Positions 1-7,575 of a stretch of DNA of 64,000 bases are shown in pieces. The first letter of the stretch is position 1. Each line of letters starts with the position of its first letter. Made by a program: the position numbers and the translations under genes. Location: positions 2,418,001 through 2,482,000 of the forward strand of contig NZ_CP049256.1 of the NCBI RefSeq assembly GCF_011046485.1. Reading direction: 5' to 3'. The DNA is from Microbacterium sp. 4R-513 (GTDB lineage Bacteria; Actinomycetota; Actinomycetes; Actinomycetales; Microbacteriaceae). The notes below the pieces were generated by a model. It was not told where the DNA came from. It worked only from the letters and a program-made list of their open reading frames with translations, and searched no databases.

Positions 1-57
1 CTCGTCGATACCCAGCGAGTCGTCGCGGGTCGTGGCCTCGAAGTCCGGTGTGGACAT
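1..57 (-). CDS. 5' end of a hypothetical protein (runs off left edge)
   Basis: Only the first 19 codons are inside the window. They read MSTPDFEATTRDDSLGIDE, an acidic, probably disordered N-terminus. The ATG (57-55) is preceded on the minus strand by a strong AGGAGG ribosome binding site at 70-65, which makes the start convincing. It lies downstream of, and in the same direction as, the CBS/DUF2795/DUF2188 group, so it may be the last member of that transcription unit. The N-terminus resembles small acidic DUF5709-type actinobacterial proteins, but the visible part is too short to assign a family. Confidence 0.6.
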   Translation of the reverse strand, partial: MSTPDFEATTRDDSLGIDE

Positions 58-101
58 GTCACTGCCTCCTGTCGTCGGTCGGGCGGTCGTGGGGCGGGCG
101 G

Positions 102-413
102 TCACCCGGACGGGTTCTCGACGGGCACACCGTCGTCATCCGTCGTGTCGGGCAGCTCGCGTTCGCCGCCTCGCGAGGCGCGCGGGGCCGCGGCATCCGT
201 CGTCTCCTGGTCGGTGATCGTGCCCTCGGGCTCGCTCTCGACAACTCGATGCGTCGTGCCGAGGCGCGCGGCGAGTCGTTCGCCCGCTTCGACCGCCTCG
301 TCGCGGCTCGAGAAGCTCTGCGACATCTCGGGCTCGTCGGCGACCCGCGTCACCCACTGCCCGCGGTTCGAGAACGTCTCGACGGCGCGACCGCTCGTAT
401 CGGCGTCGGTCAT
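102..413 (-). CDS. DUF2188-family small protein
   Basis: A 103-residue protein. Residues about 12-66 carry the DUF2188 pattern: a short beta strand (QWVTRV), an FSSRDEAVEAGERLAARLG helix and a closing strand ending in EGTITDQ. The C-terminal 35 residues are charged and probably disordered. The family's function is unknown; members are small cytoplasmic proteins often found with stress genes. Its ATG overlaps the stop of the DUF2795 gene by four bases (ATGA, 413-410), so it is probably translationally coupled as the fourth gene of a minus-strand operon that starts with the CBS protein. No signal peptide or membrane segment is visible. Confidence 0.75.
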   Translation of the reverse strand: MTDADTSGRAVETFSNRGQWVTRVADEPEMSQSFSSRDEAVEAGERLAARLGTTHRVVESEPEGTITDQETTDAAAPRASRGGERELPDTTDDDGVPVENPSG

Positions 414-604
414 CGGCTGAAGACCGCCTCGGACACCTCGGCCGGCGTCTCGAAGTCGTCCTTGCCGGAGTTCTCGAGCGCCGACACGATGTCGTCGGGC
501 GCGCCGTTCCGACGGGCCGCCTCGACGAGAGTCGCGCGGCTCGCGGGGTAGTCGACGCCCGCGAGGTGCTTCTGAAGCTCGATGGGGTTCGGCTGGTCTG
601 CCAT
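410..604 (-). CDS. DUF2795 domain protein
   Basis: A 64-residue protein starting MADQPNPIELQKHLAGVDYP. The whole chain fits DUF2795, a short helical domain with the signature 'L.GvdYPa.r..Lv..Ar.nGAp..i...L'. The start is fixed by a GGAAGGG ribosome binding site just upstream. A much longer reading through the previous gene in this frame is a shadow of the membrane-protein gene. It sits 20 bases after that gene and overlaps the DUF2188 gene by four bases. The domain has no established biochemical role. DUF2795 and DUF2188 genes side by side suggest a shared, perhaps general-stress, expression programme (inference). Confidence 0.75.
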   Translation of the reverse strand: MADQPNPIELQKHLAGVDYPASRATLVEAARRNGAPDDIVSALENSGKDDFETPAEVSEAVFSR

Positions 605-624
605 TTCTGCCCTTCCGATCGTGG

Positions 625-957
625 TCAGCTCAGCTGCTCGGTCATGACGACGAACAGCATCAGCAGGGTGGTCGAGATCGACATGGCTCCCATGAGCCAG
701 GCGAAGGCGAGGTTGCGGGTCTTCACGCTGTCCACCGTCATCGCGCACACGAGCATCGCCCCGTAGAACGCGCACACCAGGATGATGCCGGTGAGCCCGA
801 TGGGCGGGTTGAGGCTCGCGGTGAGCGCGAAGACGAGGATGGCGACGGCGGCGAGGATGCCGGCGGGCACGAGCCATTGCCGGCGCTTCTCGGTGTCGAG
901 GGCGGGCTGCTCGCGCACGCGGGTGGGACCGGCGTGAAGGGGAGTGACGGGGGTCAT
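625..957 (-). CDS. Three-helix membrane protein, unknown function
   Basis: A 110-residue protein. A basic cytoplasmic N-terminus (about residues 1-28) is followed by three hydrophobic segments at about 31-49, 54-74 and 86-106. No catalytic motif or named domain is recognised. The start MTPVTPLHAG is chosen because its ATG overlaps the stop of the upstream CBS gene as ATGA (957-954), the coupling seen elsewhere in this operon. The longer reading in the same frame is only the complement of the CBS gene. It is probably co-transcribed with the CBS, DUF2795 and DUF2188 genes; an integral membrane partner for the CBS protein is possible but speculative. Confidence 0.65.
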   Translation of the reverse strand: MTPVTPLHAGPTRVREQPALDTEKRRQWLVPAGILAAVAILVFALTASLNPPIGLTGIILVCAFYGAMLVCAMTVDSVKTRNLAFAWLMGAMSISTTLLMLFVVMTEQLS

Positions 958-1367
958 TCGGAGATCTGCTCCACGGTGCGGCCCGTCTGCTTGGCGGGGG
1001 CGGTCAGGGCGATGTCGGCCTGGCTGATGATGCCGACGAGCCGGTGGTCCTCGATGACGGGGATGCGGCGCACCTGGTGCTCCTTCATGAGATCCATCGC
1101 CTGCTGCACGTCGTCGGCGGCCTGCACGTAGACGGGCTTGCCGGCGGCGAGCGACCCGGCCGTGGTCGTCGTGGGGTCCAGACCCTCGGCGAGCGCCTTC
1201 ACCACGATGTCGCGATCGGTCAGCATGCCGATGAGCTTCTGGTCGTCGCCGCAGATCGGCAGCACGCCGATGTCGAGGCTCGCGAGCAGTCGCGCCGCCT
1301 CCGAGAGCGTCTGATCCTCGCCCACGCATTGGGGGCTGGGAGTCATGATGTCGCGCGCCAGAGCCAT
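954..1367 (-). CDS. Tandem CBS-domain protein
   Basis: A 137-residue protein made almost entirely of two CBS domains (about residues 8-60 and 74-127). The first has IMTPSPQCVGEDQTLSEAA and GMLTDRDIVVKAL; the second has HQVRRIPVIEDHRLVGIISQADIA. Tandem CBS pairs form Bateman modules that bind adenosyl ligands such as AMP, ATP or SAM and usually regulate a partner. Stand-alone pairs like this are common stress or energy sensors in actinobacteria. It is first in the minus-strand operon. A GGAAGGGA ribosome binding site precedes the ATG, and a TACCTT -10 candidate lies at 1400-1395. It overlaps the next gene by four bases. Confidence 0.88.
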   Translation of the reverse strand: MALARDIMTPSPQCVGEDQTLSEAARLLASLDIGVLPICGDDQKLIGMLTDRDIVVKALAEGLDPTTTTAGSLAAGKPVYVQAADDVQQAMDLMKEHQVRRIPVIEDHRLVGIISQADIALTAPAKQTGRTVEQISE

Positions 1368-1530
1368 GTGCGTCCCTTCCGCTCGTCTGCTTCGAAGGTA
1401 GGGACGTATGCCTCGCCGCGGAGGACCCTTGACACAGCCCTGCTCCCGGGCGTAGCGGTCGACGGGTCGACCTCCGTATCGAAGCCTGGAGCCCGATGCA
1501 ACCCCCCGTCGGGTCCGGGCGGCGGCCTCC

Positions 1531-1542
1531 TAGCGTGGGGGC
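1531..1542 (+). promoter_or_regulatory. -10 box for a leaderless start
   Basis: TAGCGT (1531-1536) is followed by only six bases (GGGGGC) before the ATG at 1543. Actinobacterial transcription usually starts 6-8 bases after the -10, so the transcript would begin at or next to the start codon. Confidence 0.55.
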
Positions 1543-2421
1543 ATGGACGCCGAACCCACCGTGTTCCGCAGTGGAGAAGGGGCGCTCCTGTCAGAGGGCA
1601 TCTGGTGGGACGCGCGCACCGACGAGCTCGTGTGGGTCGACATCCGGCGTGGCACGCTCCACCGAGCGCGACTGGACGGATCCCCCGACGGCACGGACGA
1701 CCGCGTCGTCGAACTCCCCGCTCCGCTGAGCGTCGTCCAGCCCGCCGCGGGCGGCGGATACGTCGCGGCGCTTCGCGACTCGGTCGTGCTCCTCGACGCC
1801 GACGGCGCGATCGTGCGCACGCTCGCCACCATCCGGCACGCGCACGAGGGCATCCGCTTCAACGACGGCAAGGTCGATCCGTTCGGCCGCTTCGTGGTCG
1901 GGTCGATCGATGAGACGACGGATGCCTCGGATGCTCGCGTCTACGGCTTCGAGGCCGACGGACGCGTGCGCGTGCTCGCCGGCGGGTTCAACTGCGCGAA
2001 CGGCATGGACTGGTCGCCGGGCGGCGAATCGTGGTTCATCGCCGACACCTCCGACGAGACGGTCTACCTCGCGCCCTATGGGCGCTTCGGGGCGAGCGGA
2101 CCGCTCGAGCCGTTCTTCGGCGGCCATCTCGTCGACGGACTGACGCTCGACGCCGACGGGTCGTTCTGGGGCGCGATCTACGGCGCCGGCATCGTGCAGC
2201 GGTGGAGTCTCGACGGCGAGGCGCTCGACACCGTTCCGCTTCCGGCACCCGCCGTGACCTCGGTCGGCTTCGGCGGTCCCGACCTCGACATCCTCTTCGT
2301 GGCGTCCGCGCGTGACGGGGTCGACGAGGAGAAGCTCGCCGAGAGCCCTCGCAGCGGCTCGATCTTCCGCGTCGACGGGATGGGCCGAGGACGGCCCGTC
2401 CGCACGTTCGGCGGCGGCTGA
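1543..2421 (+). CDS. SMP-30/gluconolactonase/LRE family protein
   Basis: A 292-residue six-bladed beta-propeller of the SMP-30/gluconolaconase family, predicted to hydrolyse sugar lactones with a divalent metal. Residues that align with the known metal and substrate ligands are visible: Glu18 in LLSEGIWWD, Asn107 in GIRFNDGK, Asn153 in NCANGMDW and Asp198 in HLVDGLTLD. Length is normal for the family. The start lies directly behind a -10 box, so the mRNA is probably leaderless. It is divergent from the CBS operon and followed after 38 bases by an SDR gene on the same strand. The exact lactone cannot be deduced. Confidence 0.88.
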   Translation: MDAEPTVFRSGEGALLSEGIWWDARTDELVWVDIRRGTLHRARLDGSPDGTDDRVVELPAPLSVVQPAAGGGYVAALRDSVVLLDADGAIVRTLATIRHAHEGIRFNDGKVDPFGRFVVGSIDETTDASDARVYGFEADGRVRVLAGGFNCANGMDWSPGGESWFIADTSDETVYLAPYGRFGASGPLEPFFGGHLVDGLTLDADGSFWGAIYGAGIVQRWSLDGEALDTVPLPAPAVTSVGFGGPDLDILFVASARDGVDEEKLAESPRSGSIFRVDGMGRGRPVRTFGGG

Positions 2422-2459
2422 CAGCATCCATGAGTCCCACGACAGAACAGGAGAGTCCT

Positions 2460-3356
2460 ATGTCCCGCGACCAGTACACCTTCACCAATCCCGCAGAGCT
2501 CTACGCGGATTTCGACCCCGAGAAGCAGAAGCAGCCCGAGCCGGGTCTCGAGGCGAAGCTCCACCCCAAGCCGGACCTCGGCGAGGACACCTACCGCGGA
2601 AGCGGCCGGCTGCAGGGGCGGAAGGCGCTCATCACGGGTGCCGACTCGGGCATCGGCGCCGCCACGGCGATCGCCTTCGCGCGGGAGGGGGCCGATGTCG
2701 CGATGTCGTACCTGCCCGAGGAGGAGGAGGACGCCCAGCACGTCGCGGGCATCGTGAAGGAGGCGGGTGTGACGGTGCTCACCGTTCCGGGTGACCTCCG
2801 GGATGCCGCGTACTGCCGCGACCTCGTGCAGCAGGCGGTCGACGGGCTCGGGGGCCTCGACATCGTGGTCAACAACGGCGGCAAGCAGGTCTTCCAGGAG
2901 AGCCTCACCGACATCACGGACGAGCAGTTCGACGACACCTTCAAGACCAACGTCTACGGCATGTTCTGGGTGACGAAGGCGGCGCTGCCGCACCTGCAGC
3001 CGGGCTCGACGATCATCAACACGACCTCGATCCAGGCCTACCAGCCGTCCGAGATCCTGGTCGACTACGCCTCGACGAAGGCCACGATCAACGCCTTCAC
3101 GAAAGCCCTCGCGCAGCAGCTCGCACCGAAGGGCATTCGCGTGAACGCCGTGGCGCCCGGACCGATCTGGACCGTGCTGCAGGTCACCGAGGGTCAGCCG
3201 CAGGAGAAGATCGAGTCCTTCGGCCAGCAGACGCCGATCGGCCGCGCAGGACAGCCGGCCGAGCTGGCGCCCGCCTACGTGTTCCTCGCTTCGGCGGAGT
3301 CGAGCTACGTCGCCGGCGAGACGCTCGCCGTCACCGGAGGCTCGCCCACACCCTGA
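2460..3356 (+). CDS. SDR family oxidoreductase (YghA/YdaD-like)
   Basis: A 298-residue NAD(P)-dependent short-chain dehydrogenase with the N-terminal extension typical of the general-stress YghA/YdaD group. TGADSGIG (59-66) binds the dinucleotide, NNGG (138-141) is the structural motif, and Ser190, Tyr203 and Lys207 (YASTK) form the catalytic set. The ATG at 2460 is chosen over one at 2430 because ACAGGAGAG lies directly upstream of it. The substrate is unknown; relatives reduce aldehydes or ketones. The last 52 bases overlap the 3' end of the convergent HNH gene. Confidence 0.88.
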   Translation: MSRDQYTFTNPAELYADFDPEKQKQPEPGLEAKLHPKPDLGEDTYRGSGRLQGRKALITGADSGIGAATAIAFAREGADVAMSYLPEEEEDAQHVAGIVKEAGVTVLTVPGDLRDAAYCRDLVQQAVDGLGGLDIVVNNGGKQVFQESLTDITDEQFDDTFKTNVYGMFWVTKAALPHLQPGSTIINTTSIQAYQPSEILVDYASTKATINAFTKALAQQLAPKGIRVNAVAPGPIWTVLQVTEGQPQEKIESFGQQTPIGRAGQPAELAPAYVFLASAESSYVAGETLAVTGGSPTP

Positions 3357-3694
3357 GCCCGCAGCGTCCGCACGACCTCGACCTGCCGCAGCAGGAAACG
3401 CGGCTCGTCGAGGCGGCGGCGCCGCATCCACGAGGTGACCTCGTCGTTGCACTTGCTGGCGTTGCACGAGCGGCACGCCGGCACGACGTTCTCGAGGGTG
3501 TACCGGCCCCCGCGCGAGATCGGCAGCACGCAGTCGCGCTGCAGCGGTACCGCCGCGACGCCGCAATAGGCGCAACCGGCCCACGCGTCGCGAATGGCCG
3601 TCCACTCCGCGGTCGTGAGATCGTTGTCCGCCGCGGCGACGCGCTTCGCGCGGCGGCGTTGCGCGCGGGCGCGGCGGGTGCGAGGGGCGGCCAT
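3305..3694 (-). CDS. HNH endonuclease family protein with His-to-Cys change
   Basis: A 129-residue protein with a basic N-terminus (many Arg/Lys, residues 6-19) and an HNH/treble-clef domain: zinc pair C41-x2-C44, second pair C74-x2-C77 and the [21 protein letters not shown] segment. In HNH nucleases the position after the Asp of 'L..DH' is the catalytic histidine. Here the sequence is RDCVLP, so Cys55 replaces that histidine. It may therefore be an inactive or altered nuclease, or a DNA-binding relative. The leaderless-type -10 is directly upstream. Its 3' end overlaps the convergent SDR gene by 52 bases. Confidence 0.8.
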   Translation of the reverse strand: MAAPRTRRARAQRRRAKRVAAADNDLTTAEWTAIRDAWAGCAYCGVAAVPLQRDCVLPISRGGRYTLENVVPACRSCNASKCNDEVTSWMRRRRLDEPRFLLRQVEVVRTLRAQGVGEPPVTASVSPAT

Positions 3695-3706
3695 GCCGTC
3701 ACGCTA
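3695..3706 (-). promoter_or_regulatory. -10 box for the HNH gene (leaderless)
   Basis: On the minus strand TAGCGT (3706-3701) is followed by GACGGC and then the ATG at 3694. There is no Shine-Dalgarno in the six-base gap, which supports leaderless translation. Confidence 0.5.
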
Positions 3707-3833
3707 GCCGCGCACGGTGCTCCCGGGGCGACGACACCACGGCGATCGTCGAGGCGCCCGGCCGATTAGCATCCGCGTGCGCCGAGGGGCAACCCCCAGT
3801 CGCGGCATCCGTCCCCCGGGACAGAGTGGGGGC

Positions 3834-4592
3834 ATGGCACGGGAGCGGGACGGCGTCACGGGGGTCGCGGAGGGCGTCTACCGCCTGCACAAGGCCGGGG
3901 TGAACTGCTATCTGGTGGTGGCCGGAGACGGCATGACCCTCATCGACGCCGGCGTGCCGGGCACATGGCCGCTGCTGGAGAGGGCGCTGGGCGAGGTGCG
4001 GGCGCGGGCGTCCGACATCGACGCCGTGATCCTCACCCACGGTCATTTCGACCACGTCGGCCTGAGCCGCCGGCTGGCCGACGAGCACGGCGTCGAGTCG
4101 CACATCCATCCCGCCGATGCGCTGCTCGCCCAGCATCCGTACCGCTACGCCCACGAGTCACCGCGCTGGCTCTACCCCTTCCGCCACCCGGGAGGCATCC
4201 CGATCCTCGCGGCGATGGCGGCTGCGGGAGCGTTCGGCGTCAAGGGGATCACCCCCGTCGTCGACGTCGTCCCGACGCAGCCTCTCGAGGTGCCCGGCGG
4301 TCTCGTGCCGGTGTGGTCTCCCGGCCACACCAACGGCCACTGCGGATTCCATCTCGTCGACCGCGGCATCCTGTTCTCGGGAGATGCGCTCGTGACGCTC
4401 GATCCCTACACCGGACGCACGGGCCCGCGGGTGGTCGCGCGGGCCGCCACGGCGGATGCCTCGACCGCCCTCGTGAGCCTCCAGAACCTCGGCGCCACCG
4501 AGGCCACGCTCGTGCTTCCCGGCCACGGCCGGCCGTACGAGGGCGACGTCCGCCGAGCCGTGAAGGACGCTCTGCGGCAGAAGGTGGCCTGA
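3834..4592 (+). CDS. MBL-fold metallo-hydrolase
   Basis: A 252-residue metallo-beta-lactamase-fold hydrolase. The metal motif THGHFDH is at residues 68-74 (His69, His71, Asp73, His74). Further ligands are in SPGHTNGH and in the LFSGDAL and LPGHGRPYEG blocks, so the dinuclear zinc site looks complete. Such proteins hydrolyse thioesters, lactones or phosphoesters; the substrate is not evident. The start MARERDGV is chosen as the first ATG near the conserved GVYRLHKAGVNCY beta strand; upstream codons read as intergenic. Its TGA (4590-4592) runs directly into a tandem repeat array. Confidence 0.85.
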   Translation: MARERDGVTGVAEGVYRLHKAGVNCYLVVAGDGMTLIDAGVPGTWPLLERALGEVRARASDIDAVILTHGHFDHVGLSRRLADEHGVESHIHPADALLAQHPYRYAHESPRWLYPFRHPGGIPILAAMAAAGAFGVKGITPVVDVVPTQPLEVPGGLVPVWSPGHTNGHCGFHLVDRGILFSGDALVTLDPYTGRTGPRVVARAATADASTALVSLQNLGATEATLVLPGHGRPYEGDVRRAVKDALRQKVA

Positions 4593-4710
4593 CGTCCGTA
4601 GATTCGCGCCGACGTCCGTAGGTTCGCCCGGACGTCAGTAAGTCTGCGCCGACGTCCGACGGTTCGGGCCGACGTCCGGAGGCTCGCCACGACGTCCGTA
4701 GGCTGGTGCC
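4591..4710 (+). repeat. Six tandem 20-bp repeats carrying -10-like boxes
   Basis: Six head-to-tail units of exactly 20 bp fill the whole gap between the MBL stop and the DUF3054 GTG. Unit 1 is GACGTCCGTAGATTCGCGCC, and each unit begins with the palindrome GACGTC. Units start at 4591, 4611, 4631, 4651, 4671 and 4691. Positions 9-14 of units 1, 2 and 6 read TAGATT, TAGGTT and TAGGCT, all matching a -10 hexamer; units 3-5 have degenerated copies. In unit 6 TAGGCT (4699-4704) ends six bases before the GTG at 4711. The array thus looks like a multiplied promoter-start segment. Confidence 0.85.
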
Positions 4711-5124
4711 GTGACGTTCGAGCCGACCAGACCTGCGCCGCCGCGACCCGCCGCCGGATGGGTGGCCGGCGCGTTGGCCATCGACGTCGCGCTCGTCATC
4801 GTCTTCGCGGCCATCGGGCGCGCGAGCCACGGCGAGGACGCCCTCGCCGGCCTCTTCGAGACCGCCTGGCCGTTCCTGGTCGGCGTGGTGGTCGGGTGGC
4901 TCGTTCAGGGCGCGTGGCGAGCCCCGCTGCCGCCCATCCGCACGGGACTCGGCGTATGGGGCGCGACGCTCGTCGTCGGGATGCTCCTGCGCACCCTCGC
5001 CGGTCAGGGCATCGCGATCCCGTTCGTCATCGTGGCGGCGATCGTGCTGTTCGCGTTCCTCGTCGGCTGGCGCGCGCTCGTGCTCGTGGTCACGAGGCGC
5101 CGGGAGCGCGCCGCGCAGAAGTAG
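4711..5124 (+). CDS. DUF3054 membrane protein
   Basis: A 137-residue integral membrane protein of the DUF3054 family, recognised by the AIDVALVIVFAAIGRASHGE block and the later WPFLVG...GWLVQGAWRAP segment. Four hydrophobic segments lie at about 18-37, 50-68, 80-95 and 102-125. The C-terminus is basic (RRRERAAQK). Function unknown. GTG at 4711 is the start, directly behind the sixth copy of the 20-bp array whose TAGGCT is ideally placed for a leaderless transcript. It is followed by a bidirectional terminator shared with the convergent LLM gene. Confidence 0.85.
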   Translation: MTFEPTRPAPPRPAAGWVAGALAIDVALVIVFAAIGRASHGEDALAGLFETAWPFLVGVVVGWLVQGAWRAPLPPIRTGLGVWGATLVVGMLLRTLAGQGIAIPFVIVAAIVLFAFLVGWRALVLVVTRRRERAAQK

Positions 5125-5126
5125 CG

Positions 5127-5154
5127 GGCGACGGATGCCGAGGCATCCGTCGTC
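5127..5154. terminator. Bidirectional terminator built from GGATGCC/GGCATCC
   Basis: GACGGATGCC (5130-5139) and GGCATCCGTC (5142-5151) are perfect inverted arms with a 2-nt spacer; pairing extends about three more bases outward. It lies between convergent genes and overlaps the LLM stop codon. There is no U-tract, as is common in high-GC actinobacteria. Confidence 0.6.
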
Positions 5155-6181
5155 AGTCCCTCGTGCTCTCCCAGCCCAGCGCCGGGGCGACGTGCTTCGC
5201 GAACGACTCGACGATGCGCAGGTTGAACTCCACGCCGAGCTGGCTCGGGATCGTGAGCATCAGCGTGTCGGCGCTCGCGATCGCCGCGTCCTGCTTGAGC
5301 TGCTCGATCAGCACGTCGGGAGCGGCGGCGTAGGTCTTGCCGAAGGTCGACCGCATGCCGTCGATGTAGCCCACGCCCTCGCCGTCCTGGCGGCCGCCGA
5401 AGTACAGCTCGTCCTCGGCGGTGGTGAGGGGGAAGATGGAGCGGCTTACCGACACGCGCGGCTCGCCGGCGTGCCCGGCGTCCCGCCAGGCCGCGCGGAA
5501 CGCGTCGATCTGCTCGGCCTGCAGGAGGTCGAAGGGCAGCCCCCGGTCCTCCGTGAGGAGGGTGGACGACATGAGGTTGACGCCGGTGCGCCCCGCCCAC
5601 TCGGCGGAGTCGCGGTTGCCGGCGCCCCACCACACGCGTGAGCGCAGGCCAGGTGAGTGCGGCTCGATGCGCTGCAGGCCGGTCCCTCCGCCGAAGGGAC
5701 TCCGCGCGTCGCGCTCGGCGAGTCCCTCGCCCTCGATCGCGCGGAGGAAGCGGGCGAAGTGGTCGCGGGCGATGTCGGCTCCGCGCGGGTCCTCCGATCC
5801 CGTGTAGCCGAACGCCTCGTACCCGCGGACGACGGTCTCGGGTGACCCGCGGCTCACGCCGAGCGCGAGGCGTCCGCCGCTGATGAGGTCGACGGATGCC
5901 GCCTCCTCAGCGAGGTAGAGCGGGTTCTCGTAGCGCATGTCGATGACGCCGGTCCCGACCTCGATGTGCTCGGTCCGCGCCGCGATCGCCGCGAGGAGCG
6001 GCATGGGCGAGGACTGCTGCCGTGCGAAATGGTGGACGCGGAAGTAGGCGCCGTTGACGCCCAGCTCGTCCATGCCCTGCGCGAGGTCGATCGCCTGCAG
6101 CATCGAGTCGCCGGCGGAGAGCTGATGACCTCCGCCGAGCGGTCCGTAGTGTCCGAACGAGAGTGTTCCGAAGCGCTTCAC
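5153..6181 (-). CDS. LLM-class flavin-dependent oxidoreductase
   Basis: A 342-residue luciferase-like TIM-barrel monooxygenase. Visible family features are an N-terminal FGTLSFGHYGPLG strand, AAIAARTEHIEVGTGVIDMRYENP (split over residues about 65-90), and the GRLALGVSRGSPE flavin-contact block. These enzymes oxidise varied organic substrates with FMNH2 or F420; the cofactor and substrate are not resolved here. The start is GTG at 6181, because no ATG fits the conserved N-terminus better. It is convergent with DUF3054 and divergent from the bifunctional-nuclease gene. Confidence 0.85.
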   Translation of the reverse strand: MKRFGTLSFGHYGPLGGGHQLSAGDSMLQAIDLAQGMDELGVNGAYFRVHHFARQQSSPMPLLAAIAARTEHIEVGTGVIDMRYENPLYLAEEAASVDLISGGRLALGVSRGSPETVVRGYEAFGYTGSEDPRGADIARDHFARFLRAIEGEGLAERDARSPFGGGTGLQRIEPHSPGLRSRVWWGAGNRDSAEWAGRTGVNLMSSTLLTEDRGLPFDLLQAEQIDAFRAAWRDAGHAGEPRVSVSRSIFPLTTAEDELYFGGRQDGEGVGYIDGMRSTFGKTYAAAPDVLIEQLKQDAAIASADTLMLTIPSQLGVEFNLRIVESFAKHVAPALGWESTRD

Positions 6182-6278
6182 GATGTCTGCAACCGTACGC
6201 CCGCGGCATCCATTCCGGTGAATAGGACTAGGCGCATCCGTGAGCCGTCGGCGTGCCCCGCTCGCGCGCGGCCGTGCC

Positions 6279-6284
6279 TACGAT
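6279..6284 (+). promoter_or_regulatory. -10 box TACGAT
   Basis: TACGAT lies 33 bases before the ATG of the DUF151 gene. A transcript starting near 6291 would keep the GGAGGGAGAG ribosome binding site, so this promoter gives a short leader. Confidence 0.45.
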
Positions 6285-6317
6285 GGCATGAGGCTTCCGC
6301 CACGGAGGGAGAGCGAC

Positions 6318-6830
6318 ATGGTCCAGGTGCGGGTCGCCGGCGTCGCTCTCGATGCGACGCAGCAGCATGTCATCCTGCTGAAGCCCATCGACGAGCTGCC
6401 GGGCGAGGGGCAGATCCTGCCCATCTGGATCGGGCAGCAGGAGGCGACGTCGATCCTCATCGCGATCGAGGGCGCGGAGGTGCCCCGCCCGCTGGCGCAC
6501 GATCTCATGCGGGGCCTTCTCGACGCGGTCGGCGCCGAGGTCACCCGGGTGGAGGTCTCGCGCATCGACGACGGCACGTTCTACGCCGAGATCACCCTCG
6601 CGACGGCGGCCGGAGAGCGCATCGTCGACTCGCGGCCGTCGGATGCCGTGGCCCTCGCCTCCCGTGTGGGCGCCCCCATCTGGGTCGCCGATGCGGTGAT
6701 GGAGGAGGCCGGGATGGCCGACACCGTCACCGAGGCGGGGGAGGGGTTCGAAGCCGATGCCGACCTGAGCGAGCGCCTCGACGAGTTCAAGAAGTTCATC
6801 GACGACGTCGACCCCGAGGACTTCCGCTAG
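6318..6830 (+). CDS. Bifunctional nuclease family protein (DUF151)
   Basis: A 170-residue protein with the DUF151/BFN domain over residues about 1-130: VALDATQQHVILLKP, LPIWIGQQEATSI, and SRPSDAVALASRVGAPIWV are all characteristic. Plant and archaeal relatives show DNase and RNase activity; the bacterial role is uncertain. An acidic C-terminal tail (about 135-170, ending DDVDPEDFR) is typical of actinobacterial members. The start at 6318 is fixed by GGAGGGAGAG. An alternative ATG at 6288 sits only three bases after the -10 and is unlikely to be transcribed. Confidence 0.88.
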   Translation: MVQVRVAGVALDATQQHVILLKPIDELPGEGQILPIWIGQQEATSILIAIEGAEVPRPLAHDLMRGLLDAVGAEVTRVEVSRIDDGTFYAEITLATAAGERIVDSRPSDAVALASRVGAPIWVADAVMEEAGMADTVTEAGEGFEADADLSERLDEFKKFIDDVDPEDFR

Positions 6831-6850
6831 CCCTCAGGAGAGCTTCTGAG

Positions 6851-7063
6851 TCACGAGAGCTTGCGCAGTGCCGAACCTTTGTGCGCGGCGCGCTCGCCGC
6901 TCTTCTCGGACTCGACGATGTAGGACGGTTCGTCCGACGACGCCGTGAACTTCTGGCCGTCGAACTGGAAGTCGCTCGTCCGCTTCTCGACGACCTTGCC
7001 CTGGGTGCGTCCCTGCGAGGTGTTCCAGCTGACCCGGTCGCCTTTCGAGAGGTCGTTCGCCAC
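6851..7063 (-). CDS. DUF2945 (hypervirulence-associated TUDOR-like) small protein
   Basis: A 70-residue protein starting (GTG) MANDLSKGDRVSWNTSQGRT. The pattern KGDRV.W...G...G.V..K, then F......A....P.Y.V.S.KSG..A.HK...L.KL is the DUF2945 / HVA TUDOR domain, a small SH3-like fold. The function is unknown; it is a widespread small cytoplasmic protein. A GAAGGGA ribosome binding site precedes the GTG at 7063. A longer reading in this frame has no supporting site. It is convergent with the bifunctional nuclease gene, 20 bases apart. Confidence 0.8.
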   Translation of the reverse strand: MANDLSKGDRVSWNTSQGRTQGKVVEKRTSDFQFDGQKFTASSDEPSYIVESEKSGERAAHKGSALRKLS

Positions 7064-7196
7064 GGCGGTCCCTTCGTTCGTTGTGCGGGCCGCCGGGATG
7101 CGGCATCCGTCCTCGGATCCTCGCCGCGTGCGACGCCAGGCGGAACGGGGTTGACGGCCCGGCCCGCGGGCTCTTCCGTGATTCCACGGTGCGTCG

Positions 7197-7208
7197 TAAG
7201 TTCGGGAC
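7197..7208 (+). promoter_or_regulatory. -10 box for a leaderless start
   Basis: TAAGTT (7197-7202) is followed by CGGGAC and then GTG at 7209. There is no Shine-Dalgarno, so a leaderless transcript is likely. Confidence 0.45.
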
Positions 7209-7574
7209 GTGGTGGATCGTGCGGTGCCCAACCTTCCTTCGCGGTCGTTCGAAGCGACGAAGGAGTTCTACGGCGGCTTCGGATTCGAGGTCGTCTACGA
7301 CGACGGCGGCTGGCTGATCCTGGGCCGGGGAACGGTCGTGCTCGAGTTCTTCCTCGCGCCGGAGCACGACCCGTATGCGAGCTGGTTCATGGCGAGCATC
7401 CGTGTCGCCGACCTCGACGAGCTCTTCGCCGCCGTCCGGGCCAGCGGAGTGCCCGAGGTCGTGACCGGCATCCCGCGGCTCATCCCGATCGCCCTGCAGG
7501 AGTGGGGTCAGCGCGCCGGCTACCTCATCGACCTCGACGGCACGCAGCTGCACCTCATCGAGGACGCCGGCTGA
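7209..7574 (+). CDS. Bleomycin-resistance/VOC family protein
   Basis: A 121-residue VOC-fold protein resembling Ble bleomycin-binding proteins: VPNLPSRSFEATKEFYGGFGFEVVYDDGGWLIL at the N-terminus (beta-alpha-beta), EFFLAPEHDPY..WFMASIRVADLDEL in the middle and AGYLIDLDGTQLHLIED at the end. Ble proteins sequester bleomycin rather than catalyse, and typical metal ligands of glyoxalases are not evident. GTG start behind a leaderless-type -10. The next gene starts one base after its stop, so the two are probably co-translated. Drug binding is predicted from family resemblance only. Confidence 0.8.
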   Translation: MVDRAVPNLPSRSFEATKEFYGGFGFEVVYDDGGWLILGRGTVVLEFFLAPEHDPYASWFMASIRVADLDELFAAVRASGVPEVVTGIPRLIPIALQEWGQRAGYLIDLDGTQLHLIEDAG

Positions 7575-7575
7575 G

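Noticed and set aside
1429..1458. TTGACA-N18-TAGCGG promoter
   Set aside because: The spacing is acceptable, but SMP-30 has a better -10 directly before its ATG, and no other plus-strand gene starts nearby. Left as unproven.
4591..4710. CRISPR array
   Set aside because: The repeats are directly adjacent with no spacers, and there are no cas genes.
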